64,000 nucleotides of DNA from Gammaproteobacteria bacterium. GTDB lineage: Bacteria; Pseudomonadota; Gammaproteobacteria; Burkholderiales; Sulfuricellaceae. Positions 18,751 to 27,858 of the stretch are shown here, piece by piece (within the stretch, counting starts at the first letter, position 1; every line of letters starts with the position of its first letter). The position numbers were made by a program, and so were the translations under genes. The notes below the pieces were generated by a model. It made no database searches. It worked only from the letters and a program-made list of their open reading frames with translations, and was not told the DNA's origin. The stretch is from assembly GCA_018823025.1 (NCBI GenBank), contig JAHJJI010000024.1, forward strand, positions 1 to 64,000, in the 5' to 3' direction.

Positions 18751-21459
18751 ATGACCGAACCGACCATATCCTTGCTGGAAAAGCACTGGCATCACCTGTC
18801 GTCCAACGAGGTCGCCGAGCTGCTTGACAGTGATCTGGTGCACGGCCTGAATGCCGATGAAGTACGGCGGCGGAGAGAGTCCTTCGGCGCCAACCTGCTT
18901 ACCCCCAAGGCAGGCAAGTCGGCCTGGCTGCGTTTCCTGCTCCAGTTCCACCAGCCCCTGATTTATATCCTGCTTGCCGCCGCCGCGATTACCGCCTTTC
19001 TTCATGAATGGGTGGATTCCGGCGTGATTTTCGGCGTGGTGCTGATCAATGCGGTGATCGGTTTTATCCAGGAATCCAGGGCAGAGGATGCGATTGCAGC
19101 GCTGGCTCGGATGGCGGCGAGCGCTACCATAGTGTTGCGTGACGGCATCAAGCAACCGCTGCCTGCTGCCGAGCTGGTACCTGGTGATATCGTGCTGCTC
19201 GCCCCCGGCGACAAGGTGCCGGCCGATCTGCGCCTGTTCCATGCACGCGAACTGATGACTGACGAGTCGGCGCTGACCGGGGAATCCCTGCCGGTGCTTA
19301 AGCATACTGCGCACATTGAGAAGGATGCTGTTCTGGCTGATCGCGCCAATATGGCTTATGCGGGCACATTGGTCACCAGCGGACATGGGGCGGGGATCGT
19401 GGTGGCGACCGGAGACATCACCGAGACCGGCCGCATTTCGCGCCTGATCGCCCATGCCACGGACTTGTCCACGCCGCTGACGCGCAAGATGAAGCATTTC
19501 AGCGCGGTCATGATGGTGGCGATTCTCGGCCTGGCGGCATTCACCTTTGCCGTCGGCACCTGGCGCGGCGAACCGCCGGTGGAAATGCTGATGGCTGCGG
19601 TTGCGCTGGCGGTGGGCGCGATTCCCGAGGGTCTGCCGGCGGCAATCACCATCACCCTGGCCATCGGCGTGTCGCGCATGGCGCGGCGCCGCGCCATCAT
19701 TCGCAAGCTGCCGGCGGTGGAAACGCTGGGCGGTGCGACGGTGATCTGCTCCGACAAGACCGGCACGCTCACCGAGAACCAGATGACAGTGCAGGAAATC
19801 CATGCAGGCGGAGAGATTTTTCGCGTGAGCGGCAGTGGCTATGCGGCAACGGGGGAGATTAGCCACAACGGAGAAAGAGTGGAAACGCGGGGCGTTCTGC
19901 GTGAATGCCTGCTCGCCGGGGTGCTGTGCAACGATGCGGCACTGGTCGAGCGCGATGGCCGCCGCGAGGTTGCCGGCGATCCGACCGAGGGCGCCTTGCT
20001 GGTGGCGGCGGAAAAGGGCGGTCTGGCGCTGGGCGAAATACATGCGGATTATCCGCGCCGCGATGAGCTGCCCTTCGATTCGCGCTACCAGTACATGGCG
20101 ACGCTGCACGAAGTACGGGATGGCGGGCAGGTCATCTACGTCAAGGGGGCGATGGAAAAGATCCTTGAGCGCGCCGTTGCCATGCTCGACGCGGATGGGA
20201 TTGAAGTTGTGCTCGACTCGGTTCAGATCGAGACTCACGCGCATGCCATGGCCTCGCGCGGGCTGCGTGTGCTGGCGCTGGCCAAGGGCGTTGCAGAAGA
20301 GGGGCAGGCGCTCAAGCATAGTCATCTCGACCGGCTGGTATTCATTGGCTTGCAGGGCATGATCGACCCGCCTCGACCGGAGGCGATTGCGGCGGTGAAG
20401 GCGTGCCACAACGCGGGCATCGCGGTAAAGATGATTACCGGCGACCATGCGGTCACTGCCGCTGCCATCGCGGTTCACCTGGGTCTGCGTCAAAAGGAAG
20501 GAGGGCTGCCGCTGACCGGCCGGCAGATCGCCGATCTCTCCGATGAAGAACTGCGTAGCGCAGTGCTGAAAACCACGGTGTTTGCCCGAGTGGAGCCGGA
20601 ACAGAAGCTGCGCCTGGTCGAGGCTCTGCAAGCCGGAGGTCAGATCGTGGCGATGACCGGCGACGGCGTCAACGATGCACCCGCCCTGAAGCAGGCGGAT
20701 ATCGGAATCGCCATGGGTCTCTCCGGCACCGAGGTGGCGAAAGAGGCCGCCGACATGCTGCTCACCGACGACAATTTTGCCTCGATCGAGGCCGCGGTGG
20801 AAGAAGGGCGCGGGGTGTTCGACAACCTCATCAAGTTCATTACCTGGACCCTGCCGACCAATTTCGGCGAGGGCCTGGTCATCCTGACCGCGATCGTCTT
20901 CGGCGCCACCCTGCCGATTACGCCGCTGCAAATTTTGTGGATCAACATGACCACCGCTGGCGTGCTGGGCCTGATGCTGGCCTTCGAGCCCATCGACAAA
21001 AACATCATGCAACGCCCGCCGCGCCACCCTGCGGCACCGATCCTGACCACCGAATTGATGTGGCGCATTTTGCTGGTCAGCCTGCTGCTGCTGGGCGGGG
21101 CTTACGGTTTGTTCCTGTGGGAGCTTGAAACCGGTGCAAGCCTGGAGCAGGCCCGCACCGTGGCGGTGAACGTGTTTGTGATGGGCGAGCTGTTCTATCT
21201 GTTCAACTGCCGTTCGATGACCCATTCGCCCTTCCATGTCGGCTTTTTTTCCAACCCTTTGCTGTGGTTCGGCGTGATAGGCATGATAACGTTGCAGCTG
21301 TTTTTTACCTATGCGCCGGTGATGAACCATTTGTTCGCCAGCGCGCCGATCGGCCTGGACGATTGGGCGCGGATCGTGGCGGTCGGGCTGATTATCTATT
21401 TCGTCATCGAGGTGGAAAAAGCCTGGCGGCGGGGTAAACTTAAACCTATAAAAAGTTGA
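18751..21459 (+). CDS. cation-transporting P-type ATPase (P2-type)
   Basis: DKTGTLTENQMTV; TGES; MITGDHAVTA; GDGVNDAPALKQADIGIAMG; start MTEPTISLL at 18751. Confidence 0.94.
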   Translation: MTEPTISLLEKHWHHLSSNEVAELLDSDLVHGLNADEVRRRRESFGANLLTPKAGKSAWLRFLLQFHQPLIYILLAAAAITAFLHEWVDSGVIFGVVLINAVIGFIQESRAEDAIAALARMAASATIVLRDGIKQPLPAAELVPGDIVLLAPGDKVPADLRLFHARELMTDESALTGESLPVLKHTAHIEKDAVLADRANMAYAGTLVTSGHGAGIVVATGDITETGRISRLIAHATDLSTPLTRKMKHFSAVMMVAILGLAAFTFAVGTWRGEPPVEMLMAAVALAVGAIPEGLPAAITITLAIGVSRMARRRAIIRKLPAVETLGGATVICSDKTGTLTENQMTVQEIHAGGEIFRVSGSGYAATGEISHNGERVETRGVLRECLLAGVLCNDAALVERDGRREVAGDPTEGALLVAAEKGGLALGEIHADYPRRDELPFDSRYQYMATLHEVRDGGQVIYVKGAMEKILERAVAMLDADGIEVVLDSVQIETHAHAMASRGLRVLALAKGVAEEGQALKHSHLDRLVFIGLQGMIDPPRPEAIAAVKACHNAGIAVKMITGDHAVTAAAIAVHLGLRQKEGGLPLTGRQIADLSDEELRSAVLKTTVFARVEPEQKLRLVEALQAGGQIVAMTGDGVNDAPALKQADIGIAMGLSGTEVAKEAADMLLTDDNFASIEAAVEEGRGVFDNLIKFITWTLPTNFGEGLVILTAIVFGATLPITPLQILWINMTTAGVLGLMLAFEPIDKNIMQRPPRHPAAPILTTELMWRILLVSLLLLGGAYGLFLWELETGASLEQARTVAVNVFVMGELFYLFNCRSMTHSPFHVGFFSNPLLWFGVIGMITLQLFFTYAPVMNHLFASAPIGLDDWARIVAVGLIIYFVIEVEKAWRRGKLKPIKS

Positions 21460-21596
21460 ACCGCAAAGGACGCAAGGGACGCGAAGGAATTCAAAGGCTT
21501 GAACAACTTAATCTCTATTTTCCCGATGGGTAATGCATCGCAATCTATTAAGCCATTGTTTTACCTTGCGAACCTTCGCGTCCTTTGCGGTGAAAT
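21456..21596. repeat. family B inverted repeat, copy B2
   Basis: GAACCGCAAAGGACGCAAGGGACGCGAAGG ... CCTTGCGAACCTTCGCGTCCTTTGCGGTGAA. Confidence 0.85.
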
Positions 21597-21612
21597 GCCG
21601 TTTTCAGGTTAA

Positions 21613-22380
21613 ATGATGCTGATCGACACTCACTGCCATCTTGATGCTGCCGAATTCGACGCCGACCGCGACGACGTAGCGGCACGCGCACACGCTGCGG
21701 GGGTCGAGGCAATCGTGGTTCCTGGCGTGGAGCGCGCCGGTTTCGCCAAGTTGCTGGCGACGTGCGCGCGCTACCCCGGCTGCGTCCCGGCGCTGGGCAT
21801 ACATCCGATGTACGTGGATGGCGCGCAGCCCGAAGATCTGACGACTCTGCGCGAGATGATCGTTATGCACCACCCGGTTGCTATCGGTGAAATCGGCCTG
21901 GATTTTTTTGTCCCGGATTACGACCGTGAACGTCAGGAATTTTACTTCACCGAGCAGCTGAAAATCGCACGGGAATTCGACCTGCCGGTGCTGCTGCACA
22001 TTCGCCGGGCGCAGGATACGGTGCTGAAATTTCTGCGCCTTGCCAAGGTGAAAGGCGGTATCGCCCATGCCTTCAACGGCAGCCACCAGCAGGCGGAGGA
22101 ATTCATCAAACTGGGATTCAAGCTCGGCTTCGGCGGTGCCATGACTTACGATCGCGCCACCAAACTGCGCGAGCTTGCCGCTACACTGCCGCTGGACAGT
22201 ATCGTGCTCGAAACCGATGCGCCAGACATTCCGCCAGCGTTCATCGGCAAGGCGCGCAACAGCCCGGAATATTTGCCGCGCATCGCCGAGACTCTGGCGG
22301 AATTGCGCGGGATGCCCGTCGCCGAGGTAGTGGAGGCGACTACGGCCAATGCCAAGGCAATCCTGAAAGGTCTGGCGTGA
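21613..22380 (+). CDS. tatD: TatD family metal-dependent hydrolase
   Basis: LIDTHCHLDAAEFDADRD; ALGIHPMYV; AIGEIGLDFF; ETDAPDIPP. Confidence 0.93.
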   Translation: MMLIDTHCHLDAAEFDADRDDVAARAHAAGVEAIVVPGVERAGFAKLLATCARYPGCVPALGIHPMYVDGAQPEDLTTLREMIVMHHPVAIGEIGLDFFVPDYDRERQEFYFTEQLKIAREFDLPVLLHIRRAQDTVLKFLRLAKVKGGIAHAFNGSHQQAEEFIKLGFKLGFGGAMTYDRATKLRELAATLPLDSIVLETDAPDIPPAFIGKARNSPEYLPRIAETLAELRGMPVAEVVEATTANAKAILKGLA

Positions 22381-23258
22381 GGAAAGAAGCCACCCTGCGC
22401 ATGGCGTATTTGTCGATCGCGACCTCGATCGCGACGATGGCACTGAAATTCGGCGCTTTTTTTCTCACCGGTTCGGTGAGCCTGCTCTCCGATGCCGTCG
22501 AATCGCTGGTCAACCTTGCTGCCGGCCTGATTGCTCTGGCGGCGCTGATCATTGCTTCCCGTCCCGCAGATGTCGATCACGCCTACGGTCACGACAAGGC
22601 GGAATACTTTTCCAGTGGTGCCGAAGGCGCACTGATCCTGGTTGCGGCGGTATCAATAATCTATGCGGCGGTAGGTCGCTTCCTGCATCCTGTTGCGCTG
22701 GAAAACCTCGGCCTCGGCCTGACGGTCTCGTTGCTTGCGGCAGTGCTCAATTTTGCCACGGCACGGGCCATGTTGAAGGTGGCAACCCAGTACGACAGCA
22801 TCACGCTGGAAGCGGATGCCAAACACCTGATGACCGACGTCTGGACCTCGGTAGGCGTAGTGGCGGGTCTGGGTGTGGTGATGTTTGCGCCACCATCGTG
22901 GCAGATCCTCGATCCGCTGATGGCGGTGGCGGTGGGGCTCAACATCATCTTCACCGGGTTCCATCTGTTGCGGCGTTCCTGGAGCGGATTGATGGATGCT
23001 GCACTGCCCGTTGATGAAATAGGTCAGATCGAGACAGAGATCGGTAAATTATTGCCCAGTGGCGCCTCCTTTCACGACCTGCGTACACGTAAATCCGGTT
23101 CGCGCCGTTTCATCGATTTTCACCTGCTGGTGCCGGGCGCAAGTACGGTGAACGAGGCACATGCCCTGTGCGACCGGATCGAAGAAGCACTCGAGCGTAC
23201 CCTACCCAACACCGCAGTGACGATCCATGTCGAGCCGCTGGAAACGCATCAACAATAA
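22377..23258 (+). CDS. cation diffusion facilitator family transporter
   Basis: LTGSVSLLSDAVESLVNL; DHAYGHDKAEYFSSGAEG; HLMTDVWTSVGV. Confidence 0.93.
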   Translation: MRKEATLRMAYLSIATSIATMALKFGAFFLTGSVSLLSDAVESLVNLAAGLIALAALIIASRPADVDHAYGHDKAEYFSSGAEGALILVAAVSIIYAAVGRFLHPVALENLGLGLTVSLLAAVLNFATARAMLKVATQYDSITLEADAKHLMTDVWTSVGVVAGLGVVMFAPPSWQILDPLMAVAVGLNIIFTGFHLLRRSWSGLMDAALPVDEIGQIETEIGKLLPSGASFHDLRTRKSGSRRFIDFHLLVPGASTVNEAHALCDRIEEALERTLPNTAVTIHVEPLETHQQ

Positions 23259-23267
23259 TGGAATCTC

Positions 23268-24029
23268 ATGCAAAACCTGCAACCCCAATTTGAACGCACC
23301 CATATCCTGATCGGCGATGAAGGTATCGCCAGATTGGCATCCAAACACGTGTTCGTTGCCGGTCTCGGCGGCGTCGGCTCCTACTGTGCTGAAGCGCTGG
23401 CGCGCGCCGGCATCGGCCGTTTGACCCTGCTCGACCACGACGTGGTGGGGGCTTCCAACATCAACCGCCAACTGCCGGCCTTGCTCTCCACCGTGGGCCA
23501 ATTCAAGGCGGAACTGATGGCGGCACGCATCCGCGATATCAATCCTGAGTGCCAGGTGACGGTCATCCGGCAGTTCCTCAATACCGAAAACGTCAACGAC
23601 CTGGTGCCGGGAGACTGCGATTACGTGGTGGATGCGATCGATTCGCTGGCTTGCAAGGTAGCACTGGTTGCGGAAAGCCTGAAGCGCGGCCTGAAGGTGG
23701 TATCCAGCATGGGGGCGGGCAATCGCCTTGACCCGAGCAAGATCAAGCTCGCCGATATCAGCAAGACCGAAATGTGCCCGCTCGCGCGCCAGATGAGGAA
23801 GCGCCTGCAGCGCCACGGCATCCGCAAGGGGCTGTTGACGGTGTTTTCCGACGAGCAGCCCAGCGCGCCGCTGCCGCCCCAGCCGGTGGAAGGGTCGGGG
23901 CGTCCGCGCGCGGTCAACGGGACGATCAGCTACATGCCGCCGCTGTTTGGGTATATGCTGGCGGGGGCGGTGATACAGAAGCTGCTTGAGTCCGAAGGGC
24001 TGGAACAAGGGGTTGTTTCAAGCCAGTAG
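23268..24029 (+). CDS. tcdA: tRNA threonylcarbamoyladenosine dehydratase (ThiF/E1-like)
   Basis: VFVAGLGGVGSYCAEALARAGIGRLTLLDHDVVGASNINRQLPAL; DYVVDAIDSLACKVAL. Confidence 0.93.
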   Translation: MQNLQPQFERTHILIGDEGIARLASKHVFVAGLGGVGSYCAEALARAGIGRLTLLDHDVVGASNINRQLPALLSTVGQFKAELMAARIRDINPECQVTVIRQFLNTENVNDLVPGDCDYVVDAIDSLACKVALVAESLKRGLKVVSSMGAGNRLDPSKIKLADISKTEMCPLARQMRKRLQRHGIRKGLLTVFSDEQPSAPLPPQPVEGSGRPRAVNGTISYMPPLFGYMLAGAVIQKLLESEGLEQGVVSSQ

Positions 24030-24059
24030 CGGGAGTCTTCTTGTTGGCGCCCTGCTGAG

Positions 24060-24956
24060 CTATTTTCCGCCCGCCCGCACCCACATGACCGCAAGCCGCC
24101 CCATGCCCCAGCGGTGCAAGCCCAGCCCAAGCAGGATAAACGCGGCGCCGAACCAGACTTGCGGCAGCACCGCTTCGTTGTTCAGAAGGTGGCCCAGCAA
24201 CAGCGCCATGACCGGCGTGATGAGCGTGATCAGTGCCACGTGCCCGGCTTCCATGTGCTTGATCATGTAGAAATACAGCATGAAGCCCAGCACCGAGCCG
24301 AACACCCCGAGGTACACGGTGGCAATCAGCGCCTGCTGCGGCAGCGCTGCGGGCAAGCTCCCGTCCGTCCACCACCATGCCGCAAAAAACAGCGGCAGCC
24401 CTACTGCCAGCGTACCCAGCGTCATCGCCAGCGGATGGCTGTCGTCCCCGATGCGCTTGATCCACACCAGGCCGAGCGACTGCGTCGCCACCGCGCACAG
24501 CAGTGCCAGGATGCCCAGCAGAGCGCCCGGCCCCAGTTCCAGTCCGCCCTGGAACACCAGCCCCAGTCCGACCATCCCGAGCGCCATGCCGAGTATCTTG
24601 TTGGCGGTCAGCTCCTCCTCCACCAGCCACAACACCGCTCCCAGGCTGGTAATCAGCGGCGACAGCCCGAACAGCACCGAGATCAGCCCGGAAGAAACGT
24701 ATTGCGCCGACCAGTAGGTGAGCGACATGGCGCCGAACAGGCTCAGCCCGCTGGCCAGATAGGCCTGCCGCGCCTTGCGGTGCAGCGGGACGCGAATACG
24801 CAAGGCCGCAAGCAGGAGCACGCACAGCAGCGTGCCGATCGCCATGCGTGAAAATACCGCAAAGCTGAATCCCACCCCCAGCGCGCTCCACTTGATGGCG
24901 AGCGGCGTGGTGGACCAGATCAGGATCACCGATACGAACGCGAGCGGCAGCGACAT
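24060..24956 (-). CDS. EamA/DMT family transporter
   Basis: ~10 TM segments, LTYWSAQYVSSGLISVLFGLSPLITSLGAVLWL; start MSLPLAFVSV at 24956 with GGAG upstream. Confidence 0.88.
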   Translation of the reverse strand: MSLPLAFVSVILIWSTTPLAIKWSALGVGFSFAVFSRMAIGTLLCVLLLAALRIRVPLHRKARQAYLASGLSLFGAMSLTYWSAQYVSSGLISVLFGLSPLITSLGAVLWLVEEELTANKILGMALGMVGLGLVFQGGLELGPGALLGILALLCAVATQSLGLVWIKRIGDDSHPLAMTLGTLAVGLPLFFAAWWWTDGSLPAALPQQALIATVYLGVFGSVLGFMLYFYMIKHMEAGHVALITLITPVMALLLGHLLNNEAVLPQVWFGAAFILLGLGLHRWGMGRLAVMWVRAGGK

Positions 24957-24986
24957 TCCCTTCTCCTCAAAGACGACAAAAAACAA

Positions 24987-25015
24987 AAAGGCCACGGAGA
25001 TCGTCCGTGGCCTTT
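24987..25015 (-). terminator. Rho-independent terminator in the 5' leader of the EamA gene
   Basis: - strand AAAGGCCACGGACGATCTCCGTGGCCTTTTTGTTTTTT, 5' of the 24956 start codon. Confidence 0.75.
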
Positions 25016-25165
25016 GGAAAAACTGCTGAAACTAAAACTGGTTAACGCTGACTCTCCCGGCCACGGAACGAGGAGCGGCACGCCATCTGCAGGCGGGCGG
25101 CTGGGCGGACTCGGACTAGGGTTAGAGATGGGGAATTCATGGGGGGATTATCGGGGGAGGGGTGG
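25016..25165 (-). ncRNA. putative cis-regulatory leader RNA (attenuator/riboswitch candidate) upstream of EamA transporter
   Basis: - strand segment TCCGTGGCC (+ 25059..25067) duplicates the terminator 3' arm and is complementary to its 5' arm; upstream TTGACA...TAAT promoter-like elements. Confidence 0.45.
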
Positions 25166-25202
25166 AGAAGTGTCAAGCCTGAAATGACAGAATCATGTTT
25201 CT

Positions 25203-25272
25203 GATTAACTTTGAACGTAAAGTTGAGGGGCGCCGCGCTTCTGCGGCGTCCCGCTCGAACGCAAGGTTAGAT
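25203..25272 (-). other. attC-like recombination site
   Basis: - strand ATCTAAC (RYYYAAC) CTTGCGTTCGAGCGGGACGCCGC AGAA GCGCGGCGCCCCTCAACTTTACGTTCAAA GTTAATC (6/7 of GTTRRRY), imperfect inverted arms. Confidence 0.6.
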
Positions 25273-25281
25273 TGCATTGGT

Positions 25282-25842
25282 TTATTTACCCGTATGGCCG
25301 CCAATCATGAACGCACTTTTGATCTTGTCGAAGTCCGGGCGAGCAGCCTCGTTTTCAACCTCGATCCTATAGCGACCCTTTGGCAATTCCACTAGATCAA
25401 TGATTTGATGCTTCGTGCTTTTGAGATCATGGCCTGCTCTACAAATTGATGCATATGTGCGGTTAACGATAATCTGTTTATCGGCAATTTTAGAAATACG
25501 TATGTGCAGGCGTATGGGCTTTCCTAGAGATTTTTGTTGTGATTCATTGAAATCTTCGATTTTCTTTGCCTTTGGCCCATAGCACTCAAAGTCATATTGT
25601 GCGCCAACGAGAGTATCTGCGAGGCGATCTTCTAGCGAAGGGAACGTGTGATTTAGGTACAAAAAATAACGAATGGGCACTGGGTATTCTGGAGCTTCGA
25701 ATTCAGCAATAAGTATCTGTCCTGGTTTAGAAAAATCAACTGGTACGGGCGGCAGAAGCGCGGGGATGCTGCAATAGCCTGAGAGCCAAAGAACGGCGCC
25801 AAGAATTGGCTTTGAGCATGCTGAATAAAGGATCGGGCTCAT
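25282..25842 (-). CDS. DUF5625-like lipoprotein carried in a gene-cassette-like unit
   Basis: MSPILYSACSKPILGAVLWLSGYC lipobox; VPVDFSKPGQILIAEFEAPEY...; stop is 9 nt before the attC-like site; internal start 25842 preferred over 26016. Confidence 0.65.
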   Translation of the reverse strand: MSPILYSACSKPILGAVLWLSGYCSIPALLPPVPVDFSKPGQILIAEFEAPEYPVPIRYFLYLNHTFPSLEDRLADTLVGAQYDFECYGPKAKKIEDFNESQQKSLGKPIRLHIRISKIADKQIIVNRTYASICRAGHDLKSTKHQIIDLVELPKGRYRIEVENEAARPDFDKIKSAFMIGGHTGK

Positions 25843-26021
25843 TTGCAATCTAACAGTTAATATACGGACGTTTGCGCCCGGACATTTTTTAATAATACGG
25901 ACACCCATAATGCCATCGTAATTGGTTGATGTGCAATGAATTTGAAATTTTGCGACCGTATAATAATCAATATCACTGACAACACCAGCACAGAGTATTT
26001 TATAAAGCATTCGCACATGTT

Positions 26022-26605
26022 GGGTTTTGTGCGCTACGCGCGCATGTTTAGATGCCGGGGGCTGCCCGGCAGCAGGTTACTTTATTTTGCTTGTCCAAAA
26101 TACAAGTAACCAAACAAAAAGACACCCTGCCGCGCCGGCCCTGCGGGCTACCTTCGGTTTGATGGTCAAATTGGGCGGCTGCGCAACTCGCCCTAGCGGG
26201 GTGCACACCCCGCACCCCACTGCGGAGCTCGAACAGTGCTCGCCTTCATCCCAGTTTGACCGTCAAACCGAAGCGGCGCAGAAGGGGATTTAGGTTTTGT
26301 GGGCGGAGCCCGTGTTTTGGGTGCTCTCCCCGCAGGGGAGAGCGGGGTTGGTTTTGTTTTGCTTTTTTGGTCCCCTTTGGCCGCCGCCGAGTAGCGCAGC
26401 CAAGCTGGGGGATTTCTGCGAGGACTGTTTGAGCGCGTAGCGCGAGTTCCGCAGCAGCCCGGCTTGGCGAGCAACGCAGGGAACCCCGAAGGGGCGGTGG
26501 AGAGGGGCGGCTTTCTTTGGTTCCTTTCTTTGGCCGTTTAAAGAAAGGGACTAGCCCGCCGGGCTACCCCCGGCAACCAAACACCCGCGTAGCGCACAAA
26601 CCCCC
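26022..26605. repeat. ~584-bp non-coding element with ~48-bp terminal inverted repeats and nested hairpins
   Basis: Left end GGGTTTTGTGCGCTACGCGCGCATGTTTAGATGCCGGGGGCTGCCCGGC (26022..26070) vs RC of right end GGGGTTTGTGCGCTACGCGGGTGTTTGGTTGCCGGGGGTAGCCCGGC (26558..26605). Confidence 0.8.
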
Positions 26606-26707
26606 ATCCAGGAAACAGCAAACCTGCCCCGCTTCATCCATCCTCGTTCTGGTCTATGCTGTAGAAATTATTAAGGGTTTCCACATCGTTTTCGGCTGGA
26701 GGATCAA

Positions 26708-27811
26708 ATGAATAAGCATGCCTTGCACATTGCCCTGGTTACCGCATTTGCCAGTTATCTTCCGTCTGCGATTGCAGCGCCAGTCAATTACGAAATGAAC
26801 CTGCGCACCTATTCTGGACTAGGTGCGGGAGGCGCCACCGGCATGATGTCGGCGATGTTCGGCGGCAAGGGGAATATTTCCAGGCAGATGGATCTGCGGC
26901 TGGCCAATCCTGCGGATATTCCTGGCGGCTATAGTGCCGAGCACATCGTGCCAGAGGGCATGCGTATCGGCCCATCGCTGCCGCTGAAGGGCGAGCGGCG
27001 CGGCACGGGGAGTGGCGGCAGCTCGGAGTCCGAGCAGCCCGAAGGCAAGGTGTTGATCTATTGGGGATGCAGCGAGACCGTGCCGAAAGGGCAGCCGGAA
27101 GTGATCGACCTGAAGGCCATGAGTAGCCGCCTGTCGCCGGAAGTGGCTGCGATGGCCCAGCAGAGCCGCAAGCGTAAAGGCGGCGGCGATGGCGGTGAAA
27201 CTCTGCCGCCGCGCACGCTGTGGTGGCCGTATGGCGACAACGCTTTCAGCGGAATTCCCACCGAAGCCTCTGTGGTCGGCGAGCATGTGGTGAAGGCCAG
27301 CTTCATGCAGCAGGAGATTCGCTATGCCCTGGACAAGGACATGGATTTTCTCGAAGCGCTCAACTTCAAGTCCGGCAGTTCCGATCTCAAGGCGGCGATT
27401 CCCCTGAAATGGGATCAGCTTTCCCGTGCCAAAGGCTATAACCTGAATGCCGTTGGTGCAGTCGGCGATAATGAAGTCATCATCTGGATGGCGGCCAGGA
27501 ACAAGAATCCGATGCTGCCGGGCAGCCAGAGTAGCTGCACCATTCCGGCCGGCATTTTCCAGAAGACATCAGGCGCCATGGCAATGGCGGAGGCAGTCGG
27601 GCCGACCAGGGGATTTGCCTATCCGCCGCTCAAGCCCGGCGAGAAGAAACCGCTGATCTGGACCGCGAAAGTGCGGGTGAACGGGTTCGATAATCTGATG
27701 CTCGGGATGGGGGACGTCGCCAGGGATGCGGCCACCGATGCGGCTGCGGATTCAGTGGTGCCGGGCGGAGGCAGCGTGCTCAAGTCGCTCAAGGGCCTGT
27801 TCGGAAACTGA
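26708..27811 (+). CDS. hypothetical secreted protein
   Basis: signal peptide MNKHALHIALVTAFASYLPSAIAA; GGAGG upstream of ATG; 367 aa. Confidence 0.8.
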   Translation: MNKHALHIALVTAFASYLPSAIAAPVNYEMNLRTYSGLGAGGATGMMSAMFGGKGNISRQMDLRLANPADIPGGYSAEHIVPEGMRIGPSLPLKGERRGTGSGGSSESEQPEGKVLIYWGCSETVPKGQPEVIDLKAMSSRLSPEVAAMAQQSRKRKGGGDGGETLPPRTLWWPYGDNAFSGIPTEASVVGEHVVKASFMQQEIRYALDKDMDFLEALNFKSGSSDLKAAIPLKWDQLSRAKGYNLNAVGAVGDNEVIIWMAARNKNPMLPGSQSSCTIPAGIFQKTSGAMAMAEAVGPTRGFAYPPLKPGEKKPLIWTAKVRVNGFDNLMLGMGDVARDAATDAAADSVVPGGGSVLKSLKGLFGN

Positions 27812-27858
27812 CAGGGCTCACTTCTCAAAAAAATTATCTGTCGTCGAAGCGAACCAGC

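Noticed and set aside
18568-21330. 920-aa open reading frame on the - strand
   Set aside because: Fully antisense to the P-type ATPase with canonical motifs; His/Gln/Arg-rich composition is typical of GC-rich antisense frames.
24957-25200. 6S RNA, SRP RNA or known riboswitch in the EamA leader
   Set aside because: Compared by memory with 6S, SRP, guanidine and SAH motifs; no convincing match. Kept only as an unclassified attenuator candidate.
26027-26474. Short ORFs (88 aa + and 93 aa -) in the TIR element
   Set aside because: They lie across strong inverted repeats, overlap each other antisense and have low-complexity composition; likely spurious.
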